Shown in pieces: positions 6,844-16,724 of a stretch of DNA of 21,412 nt. This DNA comes from Mesostigma viride (Eukaryota; Streptophyta; Mesostigmatophyceae; Mesostigmatales; Mesostigmataceae): NCBI GenBank assembly GCA_009746045.1, contig RPFO01001215.1:1-21412 (forward strand), in the 5' to 3' direction. The notes under the pieces are model-generated. The model worked only from the letters and a program-made list of their open reading frames with translations, was not told the DNA's origin and made no database searches. The translations under genes were made by a program, and so were the position numbers. How positions within the stretch are numbered: position 1 is the stretch's first letter; each line of letters starts with the position of its first letter.

Positions 6844-9201
6844 ATGGAAACGGCTATCCAAACTGGCAAGGCTCACAGTTTGCATTTCAGGCAGCGCGTG
6901 GCTCTAGATATCCACGACAGGAAGAATTCTCGACAGACCGTGCAGTCCATCGCGAACAGGTACGCGATCGACAAGAAGACGGCGTGCAAGTACTATCACC
7001 TCTGGCTGCAGGACAAGGAGAACCAGCTGGATTACACCAACCCGGAGCACCTCGCTAGGTCGGTCCTCAAACCCCTGGCGCGCGTGCGGAAGGTGCCATC
7101 TCAGGTCCCGGGCCATCCCAGGTTCCGGTACGAGCTGATAGACCGGCGCCCCGAGCGCGTCAGGAGGTTCGGAGAGGAGACCTGGAAAAGCATCTCCGAC
7201 TTGTTGGCCAAGATACAGACCGAGCACGTCCCCACGTTCACCGCGGAGGACATCTGCCACTTCGTGAACAAACAGGGCGCCAACGACCCGGTCGTCAGCA
7301 AGTTCGCGGGCCTGCCCGAAAAGAGCCACGCCATTTTCCAGGACCTGTGGAACCTCCTCCCGACCCGGAACGGCGCGAAGGAGCTGCTGCGGACCTCCGA
7401 CGTGAAGTACGCGCGGATGGAGCACAACCTCTCGTACAAGACGGTGGCGTACGACTACATCGAGAAGGACGTGCAGTACGTCAAGGAGAAGACGCGCGAC
7501 TTGAAGACGCTCCAGGGGACGCTGTTCGCTGAGAACTGCGTGTTCCTGGACGAGTTCAGCATGCAGATGAACGCGGCCCCTCGTCGAGCGTGGGCGAAGG
7601 AGGGGGAGCAGCCTCGACTCCGCCGCCGCGAGCAGACGGACACGAAGACGATCGTGTGGGCGGCGATGAAGTGGCCCAAGGACGACAACAAGCCCTCCTT
7701 TTTCATCCGCATCTTCCCCCCCGTCCCCGCGCGGATCGGGAACCACATGCCGGCCACCAACAAGCCGGAGGAGGAGCTGTGCGAGACCCTGAGGGACCAG
7801 GGGTGGTGGGAGGGGGTGATGACGGTCGTGGGGGACATGTGCAGACAGATCGTGGGGGAGCAGAGCGGGGTGCGGCTCTTCGTGATGCAGCCGACTCTTC
7901 AACTGGCGTCCAAGCCGGGGGGCGGGCTCTACGAGTGGTTCGTGAGCGGGAGGAGGCCGAGGGAAAAAAAGCCCTGCCCCTCTCTGCCGAAGACGTTCGG
8001 GGACGTCACACCGAGCGGCCATCCAGCCGTCAACGGGCGAGAGGTCTACAAGTACACCCCCAACGAGTCCGACATCTGGTGCGAGAGGATGCGCGCCCTG
8101 TACTGGGATCAGCTGCCCGACGAGACCCCCATCGCGTCGTTCGTCGACATCTTCAAGAGCGACCAGGAGAAGGTGCTCTTCATCCTGCGGCTGGCGGCGT
8201 ACGACTTCGCCATCCGCCAGCACGTGAACGAGCACAACTACAAGGTCGACAATCGCACCTACGGCGACCCCCCCCCAACACCTGGTTGGGGCGCGGCAAC
8301 GACCGTGCGTTCGACGTGTCGGACGTGCTCCAGCCCACGAAGGACTTGGCTCGCTCCCACAGGCTCATGGCGTACGACGACACGGTCGGGCGCTTCGATT
8401 ACGAAGAGGACTTCGAGGACAGCATCCAGCTCATGCTCGAGTTCCTGTACGACAAACTCAAGAACTCGGATCTTCTGCAGATCTACCAGGTCCTGTTTGA
8501 GCCGCAACTGAGTCAGGAGAGTTTCGCGATCTCCAATGAAATAGAGAAACAGCTCGTGAACCCTCTGCAGCCCCTTTATTCGAGAGAATACCACGACGCG
8601 GTGAAATCGAGGACCAGGGCGGACGCGGACAGACGGGAGAATCTGAAGCAGAGGGACATGGCCCTGCCTCGAGCCATCTACGCGGCCTTGAACTTCTCCA
8701 CGGCCAGAAAACATCCCAGAAATCCGAACTGACGGCCACGGAGATCGCGGTCCAGGTCTGGAAAATGGTGCATTACTGCAAGGGCGACAAGGACAAGCTG
8801 TACGAGAACCTGAACACGGTCCTCCCGTCTGTCCAGGAGACGGGGGAGGAGTACGCGTACGGAGAGAGGGGACAGAAGGACAAATACTACAACGGAGATT
8901 CGTTCCCGGACAAACTCCAGAAGGCCATCAAAGACAAGGCGAGAGCCCAGTACAACATAGGCACCATACGGCAGACACACGTCTCGCCCATCACGCGCAA
9001 GGTGTCGCAAATGAGAGAGCGCAACGTGGGCGCCGCCCCCATGGCGGTGAGCAAGCAGCTCTTCCGGCTGTTCATGCAGACTCTGCCCGACAGCTTCGTG
9101 GTGGGGAAGACGATCCTGATGGACAACGCCAGCATTCACAGCCCGCCCTCGAACAAGGACATCGCGCTGAACAAGGACCTGCCCCCCGAGCTCAGGGTTT
9201 T
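6844..9201 (+). pseudogene. Giant IS630/Tc1-type DDE transposase, 5' part (interrupted)
   Basis: Residues 26-50 contain a helix-turn-helix (TVQSIANRYAIDKKTACKYY) for end binding. The first catalytic Asp is D236 (codon 7549-7551) in VFLDEFSMQMN, followed by R-R-x-W-x-x-x-G, the standard IS630/mariner strand-1 signature. The second, in ILMDNASIH, is at 9122-9124. About 524 codons separate them, where about 90-100 is usual, so a domain of around 430 residues is inserted in the RNase H fold. The frame shifts at a C9 run (8268-8276) and again between about 8640 and 8730, near GAAAAC. The gene is then cut at 9201 by an LTR retrotransposon and resumes at 17374. Transposases of this superfamily cut and paste DNA at TA sites. 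Its viral neighbours suggest it mobilised or integrated the block. Confidence 0.75.
9197..9201. repeat. Target site duplication, left copy (GTTTT)
   Basis: GTTTT abuts the left LTR and recurs directly after the right LTR at 17369-17373. A 5-bp duplication is standard for Copia and retroviral-type integration. With one copy and the element removed, the transposase reading frame continues without a stop or shift. Confidence 0.9.
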
Positions 9202-9845
9202 ATTTAGATGAACGCGGATCAGTGAGTTTCTGGTCTTCCCAAGATGTGATGAATGGAGCCATGGTTTCAACCAGCGGCTTTTAACCTTTACCACAGTTGC
9301 CTCACTACCCTGTGGTCACTAGCCTGAGGCGGCAGCACCCACGGACGGTGTTGGGAAAAGACGCTTGGCCACTGCTGTGTCCGAGCCTTTCTAGGTCTCA
9401 CCATTGCTGCCAGGCCTTGCACGCCTTGGCAGGTCCGCCACTGTCAATTTCCTTGGTTGCATCAATCCAGGACGTCTGTCCTTCCATGAATGACAGTAAC
9501 GCTCTGGATTTATCCGTCATGACAAGTACCCGTCCATCCCAGGCCTGCAGGACTGCCAGTCCTGAAGTCCTGTGACATTCTTGGTACCATCAACCAATAT
9601 TGACCACAGTACCTCCTAGTGACAGTCGGTCCTGTGACACGTAACGTGTGATGGTTCACCCAACACTGCCACGTGCCCTGTCCCTCACGTGTCCTTAGTC
9701 CTGGTACTGCTGTAGCGTCCGGCGGCATTACTTCGGGACTTGATAACTCTCAAGTTCCTTGTCCAAATGAGGCGTTTAGCACGGCGTTGGAAAGGCCACT
9801 TCAAGTATGATATGCTTAGCATATTGCATCACCAATATGCTAACT
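9202..9845 (-). repeat. 3' LTR (left copy), 644 bp
   Basis: The sequence matches 16725-17368 at all but two positions with no gaps. On the element's strand it starts AGTTAGCATATTGG and ends CATCTAAAT, lacking the TG...CA termini of most LTRs. Just inside its 5' end lies a perfect inverted repeat, TTAGCATATT at 9816-9825 and AATATGCTAA at 9834-9843 with an 8-nt loop. Short frames inside the LTR are not genes. I cannot place the U3/R/U5 borders with confidence. Confidence 0.93.
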
Positions 9846-9858
9846 CCAACCCTTTCTT
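9846..9858 (-). other. Polypurine tract next to the 3' LTR
   Basis: The minus strand reads AAGAAAGGGTTGG immediately before the 3' LTR, within an A/G-rich stretch that begins CCAAAACAAG. This is where the plus-strand primer for reverse transcription should lie. The same 13-mer recurs exactly 200 bp upstream at 10046-10058 (CAAAAGAAAGGGTTGG context), which could be a second tract or a duplication. Confidence 0.6.
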
Positions 9859-10386
9859 GTTTTGGAGCTGCAAGCTTCACACCATGACCAACCCATTCCT
9901 TGCTGCCTTGTGAAATGGACACCTGGTTACCCTGGACTTATAATAAGCCTCATGAGCACCCCTTTTGCCACCTTAATGGTATCCTTCTTAGGGATCTATG
10001 GTTCAACCCTGCCATCTGATCATTAACTTGACCTGCAGGTCATCCCCAACCCTTTCTTTTGCAACTGTACCTTGGCTTGGGCTTAAAGGAGGATATTGAA
10101 TATTCCTTAGGCAACATATCCTGGATATCTGAATGAGAGGCCCTGACTACAGGAAACGTATTACAGTGAGTTCCTGGTCTTCCCAGTTATCACTGGCGCC
10201 CGTTTCATGGCGCCCGCCCCGAGCGTTCCAGGCATCATCCATCCAAATGTTCACCAATGGAAACCACTTCAACACCACTGTGCCACTGCTTGATGGGGAG
10301 CCCATGTCATCACTGGGTGTTAAAGCCCAGGAGTCATACATACCAGGCTGTGGCTCAACTAGGGAATCGAACCCTACCCCAGAACC

Positions 10387-10406
10387 CCAGGTTAAACTTA
10401 ACCTGG
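10387..10406. repeat. 20-bp near-perfect palindrome
   Basis: CCAGGTTAA and TTAACCTGG flank a two-base centre (AC). The arms are 9 bp and perfect. It sits in the retrotransposon 3' non-coding region, 11 bp from the T-arm-like hairpin. It may be an RNA structure or dimerisation element; function is unknown. Confidence 0.7.
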
Positions 10407-10807
10407 TCACATGACAGACAACAAGAGAGATTGGCATACAACATGATTATGTTTATTATAGAATATCCACCAAAACCAATGTTGAGTGTTCCCAGTGGAC
10501 CAGCCTGCACCAGCAAGGCCCAACTGTCAGGTTACAACACCATAATATCCAAGGTTGTCACTTATTCACAGCTAAAGAAAACTAAACAAGAGAGATATAT
10601 ACAAACAACCTGGAAGAACTCTCAACATGGCCTGCCCTGTCATGGCCTAACTGCCCGAGGCCAAAGGCATCCCACTGTGCTAATCCTTTACAGGAAGAGC
10701 TTGCTCCTGTTGAGCCTTCTACCTGCTTGGTGACAGGTAGGCTACCTGTTGCCCTCCCCCCTGGGGACAACAGCACTGGTCAGCCACCAACTGGCAAAGG
10801 CTGGACT

Positions 10808-11690
10808 TCAAGTCCCACCAGAAAAGGGGTCCATGAGCCCTTTGAGCACAGGGTATTGTAGCTCAGCCTTGCTCTCCAGCTTGGTGAGGGCGTCTGCTGG
10901 GTTGTCAACACCAGGCACATGTTCAAGATGAGCAAGGTAAGACATCTCCTTCAGCAACAAATAATCCAGATCCCTGCTCCTGGCGAGCTGTCTGTGCACA
11001 AACTGCACCATGCCCATGCTGTCTGTCTTGACCAGTGTGTGCAGCTGCAAGCTACAGGAAGCTACCTGACAGAGCTGGTAGAATAACTCCCTGAGGTAAA
11101 GAGCAGTGTGTAGCCCCTCACATATTGCCCTGCACTCAGCAATGTCACTGCTGGGCGTCACCCTGTTCTGTAACCTACTGTACCAGCTGACCAGAGAAGT
11201 GTGCTCCTGTTGTAGTGTAATGAGTGCTGCTGCCCTACCCCTGACATCCGTCACCTTCCTGCTGTCCATGGAACTGTCCACAAAAAGCACCATGTTGAGT
11301 GGTTTGTACAAGTCCACAGCTGCCAGTATGAGTGGAGGTGAGCTCCTGACAGACTCAACCACCTGCTCTGCCCCTACCTCAACCAGCTGAGCATCTGTGA
11401 GCCTACTCAGCACCAACAAATCTGGGGCACAAATGCTAGCTAGCCAAGCCAACATTCCCCTGATTGTGGCACACCTGGCCTGGGTAATGGGCTGCTGGAG
11501 GGCATCAATGATCTGCTGAGGATAGTTGTTGCCACCCTCCATCTTGATAAACCAAGTACCTGCCCTCTTGATCAGCGTGGCCTGCATTCCACAAAACACC
11601 ATGGGCTCATCCTGCTTCATGTGCTGGACCTTTCCTAACTCAAACCTCTTCTGGATCTTGGACAGTACTGAATCCACCCACTCAGGAGGC
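10808..11690 (-). CDS. pol: Reverse transcriptase C-terminus and RNase H
   Basis: This frame continues the RT after a break just downstream of the catalytic Asp pair. RT thumb and connection residues occupy about 1-115. The RNase H domain follows with its acidic residues visible: D134 in LFVDSSM, E181 in SDIAECRAI, D219 in VKTDSMGM, and the terminal HVPGVDNPADALTK with a late Asp at 262, the usual Copia ending. RNase H removes the RNA strand during reverse transcription in the virus-like particle. The frame is open from about 11690, and the first codon that fits as a start is only a GTG, so it is almost surely part of a single pol polyprotein rather than a separate gene. Confidence 0.85.
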
Positions 11691-11691
11691 C

Positions 11692-13380
11692 CTAAAGGTG
11701 CAGGTCATCTCCATGCAGAGATGCAAACACAGGCAACCCTTCATGAGTACTCTGGAACAAGCAAGGATCAACTGGAGACACAGTAAAGCCACAGTGAGTT
11801 TTCAGAAACTTTTCCAGGCTCTTTCTCCAGATGATAGGGCTGGACCTGAGACCCTCCAAACCCTTGAGTATTCTGAGATATTTTGACTTGATCTCTGCTC
11901 TCCACACCTTGGGCACTGTTACAAAGAAGGGAGGGATATCACGCCACGTCTCCTTGGCCTGCTCCACATCACCTTTAAGAAAAGCCCTCTTGAAATCAAT
12001 CAGCACAGAGCTGTACGCAATGCCCTTGACCAGGAAAGACAGATATATACACAGAACAATCCTCCAGGTATCATGCAGCATCCCAGGCGTATACAACTCC
12101 TCATCTGTCAGCTCCCCCGTGCCATGGTACTCAGTCACAACTGGCCTCACATGTGGCACCTGCACACCGTCTATCTCCTTCAGCTTGAGCACAAACAAGA
12201 GCCTTAGCAACTGATGCTCCCTGGGCAACTCATCCACAGGCTCAGCACAGTTAGACACTATCCAGTCATGCCCACTGGAGACAAACCCTAGAATCCATGC
12301 CTTAGCCATCTTGGGGCTTTGCATCAACTCTACCAACTGGTGCCAGGAAATAGGACTGTGACCAGCAATCTGGTACTTGTGCACCCCCAAGTCCCGTGGA
12401 TCTAGGGTGGTTGGGATGATCAACAAGTCCTCAGCAATGGGCTCCTTGCCTTCAGGCCCCACACTCTGCTGCCCCTTCACAGCCTTGACTGCCACAGCTA
12501 GACCCTTGGAGTAGTGATATCTCTGGAGGGGCAAACTGCCATGACCTTCTAGTGCAAGCTCATCTGCTGACAGAGTCACTCCTGGCATGCACAAGAAATT
12601 CTGGCCCAAAATGGCAGGCCCCTGGTACCCTTCCACCACACAGAACGCAGTGGGGACACCCAGGATAGGCACAGTCACTTCCCCTAGGATCTTCATTGTT
12701 ACAGTGCCCGTAAAGTCACTCACTGCCCTGCAGCCAGCCTTATTCACCTTCAGGCCCTGAGCATCCTCCACCCTGATGATAGACACCTCTGAGTTAGTAT
12801 CCACTTCTAGGGTAGCAGCCCAGCAAGAACCCCATTCAGTCAACTTAGATACCTTGGGATCCTTGTGCTTGTTGAACATGAGCGACCGGACAATGTCTGC
12901 CATGAGTGGCCTCTTGGACCCTGGTGCAGGCCCAGCCCCCGTTGGCTCCACCACAGGTGATGCAGTTGCCTCCTGCACCTCATCATCATCAGAGGGATAG
13001 CCACCTCCCACGTCAGTGACAGGCACATCAACTACCTGGTCCTTAACCTGGCCCTCCAGCCAACACTGGGGTCCAGGCCCGTCTGCAGGCCAGATTGCAT
13101 GTGGCTTGCGTTCCTTGACGTTGGCCCAGCTCAACCTGTAAACATGCCTGGGATTACTCTCCAAGGCCACAAGGCAGGAACGATTGGCATCTTCCACACA
13201 GGTCACCACCCCGTTCTGCCACTTGCCCCTCTTGCCCTGCATTGATGGCTCCTTCCACATTCTGACCTTCAGCCCCACCTGAGGCCTCAGCACATTCCAG
13301 CCCCTATCCTTGCGTCTCAACTGAGCAAACACCCTGTCTGCTTTCCTCAAGCATGCCTGGACCACTTCCTGGGCTAGCAT
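11692..13380 (-). CDS. pol: Integrase C-terminal domain, retropepsin-like domain and reverse transcriptase core
   Basis: Residues 35-92 look like the integrase C-terminal SH3-type domain (LKVRMWKEPS, GKWQNGVVT, VYRLSWANVK). Residues 185-275 are retropepsin-like: VDTNSEVSII at the active site (D194; Asn where Gly is usual) and AILGQNFLCM at the second half of the fold. RT follows, with IDFKRAFLKGD (D462), GLEGLRSSPIIWRKSLEKFL and HGDDLHL (D558, D559). Copia elements normally encode protease before integrase, so this order is unusual. The catalytic box reads HGDD where Copia RTs have YVDD. The frame stops at 11692 three codons after HGDD and the RT resumes in another frame. The start at 13380 overlaps the integrase stop as ATGCTAG, so it is likely reached by frameshifting or follows an indel. 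Confidence 0.85.
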   Translation of the reverse strand: MLAQEVVQACLRKADRVFAQLRRKDRGWNVLRPQVGLKVRMWKEPSMQGKRGKWQNGVVTCVEDANRSCLVALESNPRHVYRLSWANVKERKPHAIWPADGPGPQCWLEGQVKDQVVDVPVTDVGGGYPSDDDEVQEATASPVVEPTGAGPAPGSKRPLMADIVRSLMFNKHKDPKVSKLTEWGSCWAATLEVDTNSEVSIIRVEDAQGLKVNKAGCRAVSDFTGTVTMKILGEVTVPILGVPTAFCVVEGYQGPAILGQNFLCMPGVTLSADELALEGHGSLPLQRYHYSKGLAVAVKAVKGQQSVGPEGKEPIAEDLLIIPTTLDPRDLGVHKYQIAGHSPISWHQLVELMQSPKMAKAWILGFVSSGHDWIVSNCAEPVDELPREHQLLRLLFVLKLKEIDGVQVPHVRPVVTEYHGTGELTDEELYTPGMLHDTWRIVLCIYLSFLVKGIAYSSVLIDFKRAFLKGDVEQAKETWRDIPPFFVTVPKVWRAEIKSKYLRILKGLEGLRSSPIIWRKSLEKFLKTHCGFTVSPVDPCLFQSTHEGLPVFASLHGDDLHL

Positions 13381-14343
13381 CCAAACTGCAGTGCTACAGG
13401 ATTGACAGCCACCCCGTCATAATAGTAGTTTATTCTGAGGTTCAACTGTTCTTCCACCTGCCTGGTCCACACTGCCCTCTCCAAAGCAGATGCTACCAGT
13501 GGCACCTTAGGTTCTGCCAGCACTACGGTCTTGACCTCCCTGATGGATCTCTCCACAGCACCTTGCTGTCCATGGCTCTCCCTGGGCGTGACCAGCAGCT
13601 TGCATGGCAGTTGCTCCTGCTGTGACAGTAGGCACTCAAACTGAATATCAGCCTGTACTGTCTTGTACACCCCAAAGCCTGGTAAGAGAGTCTGCAAGCC
13701 CAGCAGCAGGGTATTCCCCTTCATATCTGGCAGAATCTGGAGCAGCCTGTACCTGCTAAATCTGTCCACTGCCACCAAAATGTATAAGCCCCTGATATGC
13801 TGGACGTCTACCTGGATGTCCCCCTTCTCCCTGGCAGGCTCCCTAGCATGGGACCTTGGCTTCTTGGCAGCATTCTCCTTAAGCACATTGCTCAGCTGCA
13901 GCCCTGCATGCTTCCCTCAGTGGCTCATCTCCAATCTTCCAACCAAACATCTCAGCCATGGCTGTGTGACCAAAGATATTGTGCAGCCTGCGTCCAGCAT
14001 CCGTGTAGCTCAGTTGCCTAGCCAGATTACGCACCTGGGAAGACGCCTGGACGGGCCCTGCGTGTGAGGACGCAACATCCACCTTCTGCATCTTGGATCC
14101 AGAGGACCCAGCAGACCCTCCCAGCAGAGCATCTAGGCTCCCAGAGCCAACCCTGTCTGGGGACCCTCCACCTGTTGACAGTTGAGGGGATTGTTGTGCT
14201 GCAGCATGCATGCAATCTTGTGGAATGAGAACATCAGTACACCCCTGGTGCTGATCAGAGGTGGCACCCTGCCCAGATTTATTTACATGTGAAGCTGTGT
14301 CCCCACAGGGTGTCTCACTATGTACACGGGACTGCTTCACTAG
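13374..14343 (-). CDS. pol: Pre-integrase zinc region and integrase catalytic core
   Basis: From the codon after the gag TGA, a low-complexity linker of about 110 residues leads to RRLHNIFGHTAMAEMFGW, the H-x4-H half of the integrase zinc motif. The C-x2-C half is damaged by a frame break near 13880. The core is in the next frame (13374-13886) and keeps all three catalytic acids: Asp in GDIQVDVQH, Asp in TVQADIQFE and Glu in GQQGAVERSIREVK. The spacing is 53 and 32 residues, close to the D-D-35-E norm. VAVDRFSRY between the first two is typical. The enzyme inserts the cDNA and makes the 5-bp target duplication seen here. No protease motif lies between the zinc knuckle and the integrase. Confidence 0.85.
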
Positions 14344-14346
14344 TCA
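14340..14346 (-). promoter_or_regulatory. TGA CTAG stop-readthrough context between gag and pol
   Basis: The gag frame ends with AAG TGA and continues in the same frame as CTA GTG AAG into pol, with no intervening ATG. UGA followed by CUAG is the best-known leaky-stop context in eukaryotic cells and their viruses. A single in-frame stop in this context would give a gag excess over gag-pol, as retroelements need. Confidence 0.6.
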
Positions 14347-15667
14347 CTTCTGATCAGACTGCCCCTTCTTCTTGTTTGGGCAATCCCTCTTCCAGTGACC
14401 TTCCTTGCCACAAGCAAAACACTTGCTCTTGCCAGACCCTCCCCCTGGGGCCTTGCTGTCCTGCTTGTTCTGGTTGCCTGAGGCCTGATTGTTATTCTGC
14501 CCCTGGCCACCACCCTTACCCTGCTGATGGCTGTTACGGTTGCCAGACTGGTTCCCCTGATTCTGGTTCCCCTGCTGACCTCCTCCACCACCCTGGTTCT
14601 GCTCCTTCTGGGCCTGCTTCCTTCTCCTGCTACCATACCGTGTCCCAGATGGGGTACGGTTCTTGCCCTGGCTAGCCTGAGACGCTGACCCTCCCTGAGA
14701 ACTGATACCCTTGCAGGTAGGGACCCGGGTCCTGAAGTTTAGTATCACACGCTTCAGAGCCCCCCAGGTGCCATCAGTGAGATCACAGAGCTGCCTAGCA
14801 GTAGCCCTACCTTCCTCTGACAAGCCCATCTTATCAAGAAGTGGTCTGCTGCTGCCCTGACTGTCACACTGAAGCCCTGCTTCTTGCCTGCCTCCACGAT
14901 CAACTCAAACCTGGCCAGCTCAGCAGCCACCTCACCCTTGATCTCAAACTCATCAAATTCTCTCTTCTTTTCCATGGTGAGATTGTGAACCCTGTCAGAA
15001 AACTCCTCCTTGATGTCATCTAGGAACTGCAGCCAAGTGTGCCCCTCTTTCAGAGCATGCCTAGCCATGTCATTGACCCTTTCAGACGACCCCTTGTTTG
15101 CGGTGGAAGAGTGAAACACCCTGACAATATCCACACCTGCTGCGACAGAGCCCACGACTAGCTTCATGTCATCAAGCCATTTATCCAGGTTGTCTTGCTT
15201 CAGGGAGGGTTGAGCGCTTTCTGCCCATTCATGACTGTCACAGCATCAGAAAATGGACGGGTGCCAGGCAACACACTCCCCACACGCACTGGTGGTGCCT
15301 GGGGAGGGTCAATCCTAGCCTCCAAACGCTCGGGCAACATACCAGACACCCTATCGTGAACAGCAGCTTGCTTTGCAGCACGCACACCTGGGGTGACGAT
15401 GGCGTCCTCCTCACCAGGCGTTGTGAGCACCACTGCCTCCGTAGGTCGCCTGGCACGCTTGACTTTCTCCGCCTCAGCTTGCCCATCACGCCACCGCTTG
15501 TGTGTTCTCCCGGCTCTGGGGTCCATCTCTGGGATAGGTTGCCCAGCTGGCGCCTCCACGCCCCTCTCCTCCATCGCCTCCCCTTCCTCTCTGGCGATGT
15601 CCTCCTCTGCCGTTCGCTCCCGTTGCTCCTCGAATGTCGCCGCACCCCGGCTTGCCCTCCTAGGCAT
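14344..15667 (-). CDS. gag: Gag with CCHC zinc knuckle, two frame breaks
   Basis: I take the start at the ATG at 15667 (MPRRASRGAA). The coding path changes frame near 15200 and near 14830. The N-terminal 155 residues are charged and Pro-rich. The central helical part (15167-14754, KLVVGSVAAGVDIVRVFHSS onward, with MEKKREFDEFEIKGEVAAEL) resembles the capsid-like region of Copia gag. The C-terminus is a Gln/Gly/Asn-rich tract followed by CFACGKEGHWKRDC, a perfect C-x2-C-x4-H-x4-C zinc knuckle that binds RNA, and a basic tail. Gag forms the particle that packages element RNA. The stop at 14344-14346 is in a readthrough context. Confidence 0.85.
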
Positions 15668-15735
15668 TATATACAATGGCTGCGACCAACTTTGCAACAA
15701 GAAAACAGCAAACTCTCCACCTATCCTCCACCCCC

Positions 15736-16700
15736 TCAAGCCTCGTTTTCAGACGAAGCTTCTCCTGCAACCGGTGCAGGTGCTGGCTCGTGGAACGGTC
15801 CCTCCACCGGATTCAATGGCTGCCCCTGGTCGTCGTGAGTAGGCACAGGCCTAATAACCACCGGAAGCCTCAAACCATACGCGTAATCACGTATCCAGCG
15901 AGAACGCCCCCACCTCAACAAATGGGCCTCACCTAAACCAACGTTGTCGTCAATGTGGTAGCGATTAAGCTCGTCCCGCTGCGCCTGCTCACGGCCCTCC
16001 TGAGAGCCGTCGCCCTCGTGACGCCTCTGGGCCGGCTGTACTACCGCCCCTGCTGGCTGATCTACGAAGTCGTAGAAGGCGTCGTCGGCTGAGACCTCTC
16101 GACCGCCAACCACGTCGACAGTCAAACTTAGCTGGTTTAACTCTCGGCGAGAATGTGGAGTATCCCGACTAGTGTAGATGGAGAAGGGATTAAGAGTAAT
16201 GAAGACACGATCAGCAGCGCCTCTGGTCAACTCTAAGACAGAGTGCGCCAGATTCTGGCACTCTGCCACCAACGCCTGCGTACTGCCACGAACGATGGCC
16301 TCCCGCCTGTCCCGGGCGACCTGCACCACGTTTGGCACGCCGGTGTAGTCGTCCCCAAGGCGGAGATTGGCGACAAGGTCGTTTATCTCTCGGGCACCCC
16401 CGAGGCTTATGGCAATTATCTGCAAAAGCAGAGTGACCACCTGCTCAAACGCGAATGCGTTTGTGTGGCCAGCCCGCCAAGACGCTGGCAGCCTTCTGAT
16501 GATTTCCGCGAGGTCCTCGCGAAATCTCAGCAGCTGCTCGGCTGCTCCTCGGACGTACTCGCCCGGTGCCGACACCGCACGAATATTTCGGCGCACTTCC
16601 CCGAGTCCTCGTGCCCTCCTGCGGGTACTGGACTGGACGCCGCTACCGTTGCTGCACGCGCAAAGGTGTTTGTCCTAGCTTCAGAGTCCGAATTCGACAT
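15736..16700 (-). CDS. ORF0 upstream of gag, function unknown
   Basis: The ATG at 16700 (MSNSDSEART) lies 24 nt inside the 5' LTR border. The frame shifts once at or near a G4 run about 16600, then runs open for about 286 residues to the stop at 15736. The product is mainly helical, with a central segment (FAFEQVVTLLLQIIAISLGG, then AREINDLVANLRLGDD) and an acidic C-terminus. It has no zinc knuckle and no enzyme motif. The gag ATG follows 69 bp downstream. It may be the true capsid-type protein with the next gene acting as nucleocapsid, or an accessory protein. Standard Copia elements lack it. Confidence 0.6.
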
Positions 16701-16724
16701 ATCCGTCGACCAGACTGTAATACG

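Larger units (their letters stand above)
9846..10807 (-). other. Long 3' non-coding region of the retrotransposon
   Basis: About 960 bp separate the RNase H stop from the 3' LTR. No frame here looks coding. It holds the two polypurine tracts, a 20-bp palindrome (10387-10406), a 17-bp tRNA T-arm-like hairpin (10360-10376), and at 10164-10185 a 22-bp match (21 of 22) to the LTR segment at 9220-9241. Next to that, CGTATTACAGT at 10158-10168 on the plus strand is the exact complement, in the RNA, of the first 11 nt of the 5' leader. A third gene, such as an envelope gene, is not evident. Confidence 0.6.

Noticed and set aside
6904-8235. 443-codon open frame on the minus strand
   Set aside because: It is antisense to the transposase, which has clear motifs. 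Long antisense frames are expected in GC-rich coding DNA.
9297-9728. Short open frames of 92 and 72 codons present in both LTRs
   Set aside because: They are duplicated only because the LTRs are. They have no motif and lie on a strand or frame unrelated to the element's genes.
10346-10376. tRNA-like T arm (TAGGG-TTCGATT-CCCTA on minus) with GTTGAGCCA following
   Set aside because: The T arm is perfect, but no matching 5' acceptor strand, D arm or anticodon arm is found within 90 nt upstream, so this is not called as a tRNA or SINE.
11690-11706. CTTTAGGGC at the RT break as a Ty1-type +1 frameshift site
   Set aside because: Ty1 uses CTTAGGC between gag and pol. This site lacks the heptamer and lies inside the RT domain, so an indel is likelier.
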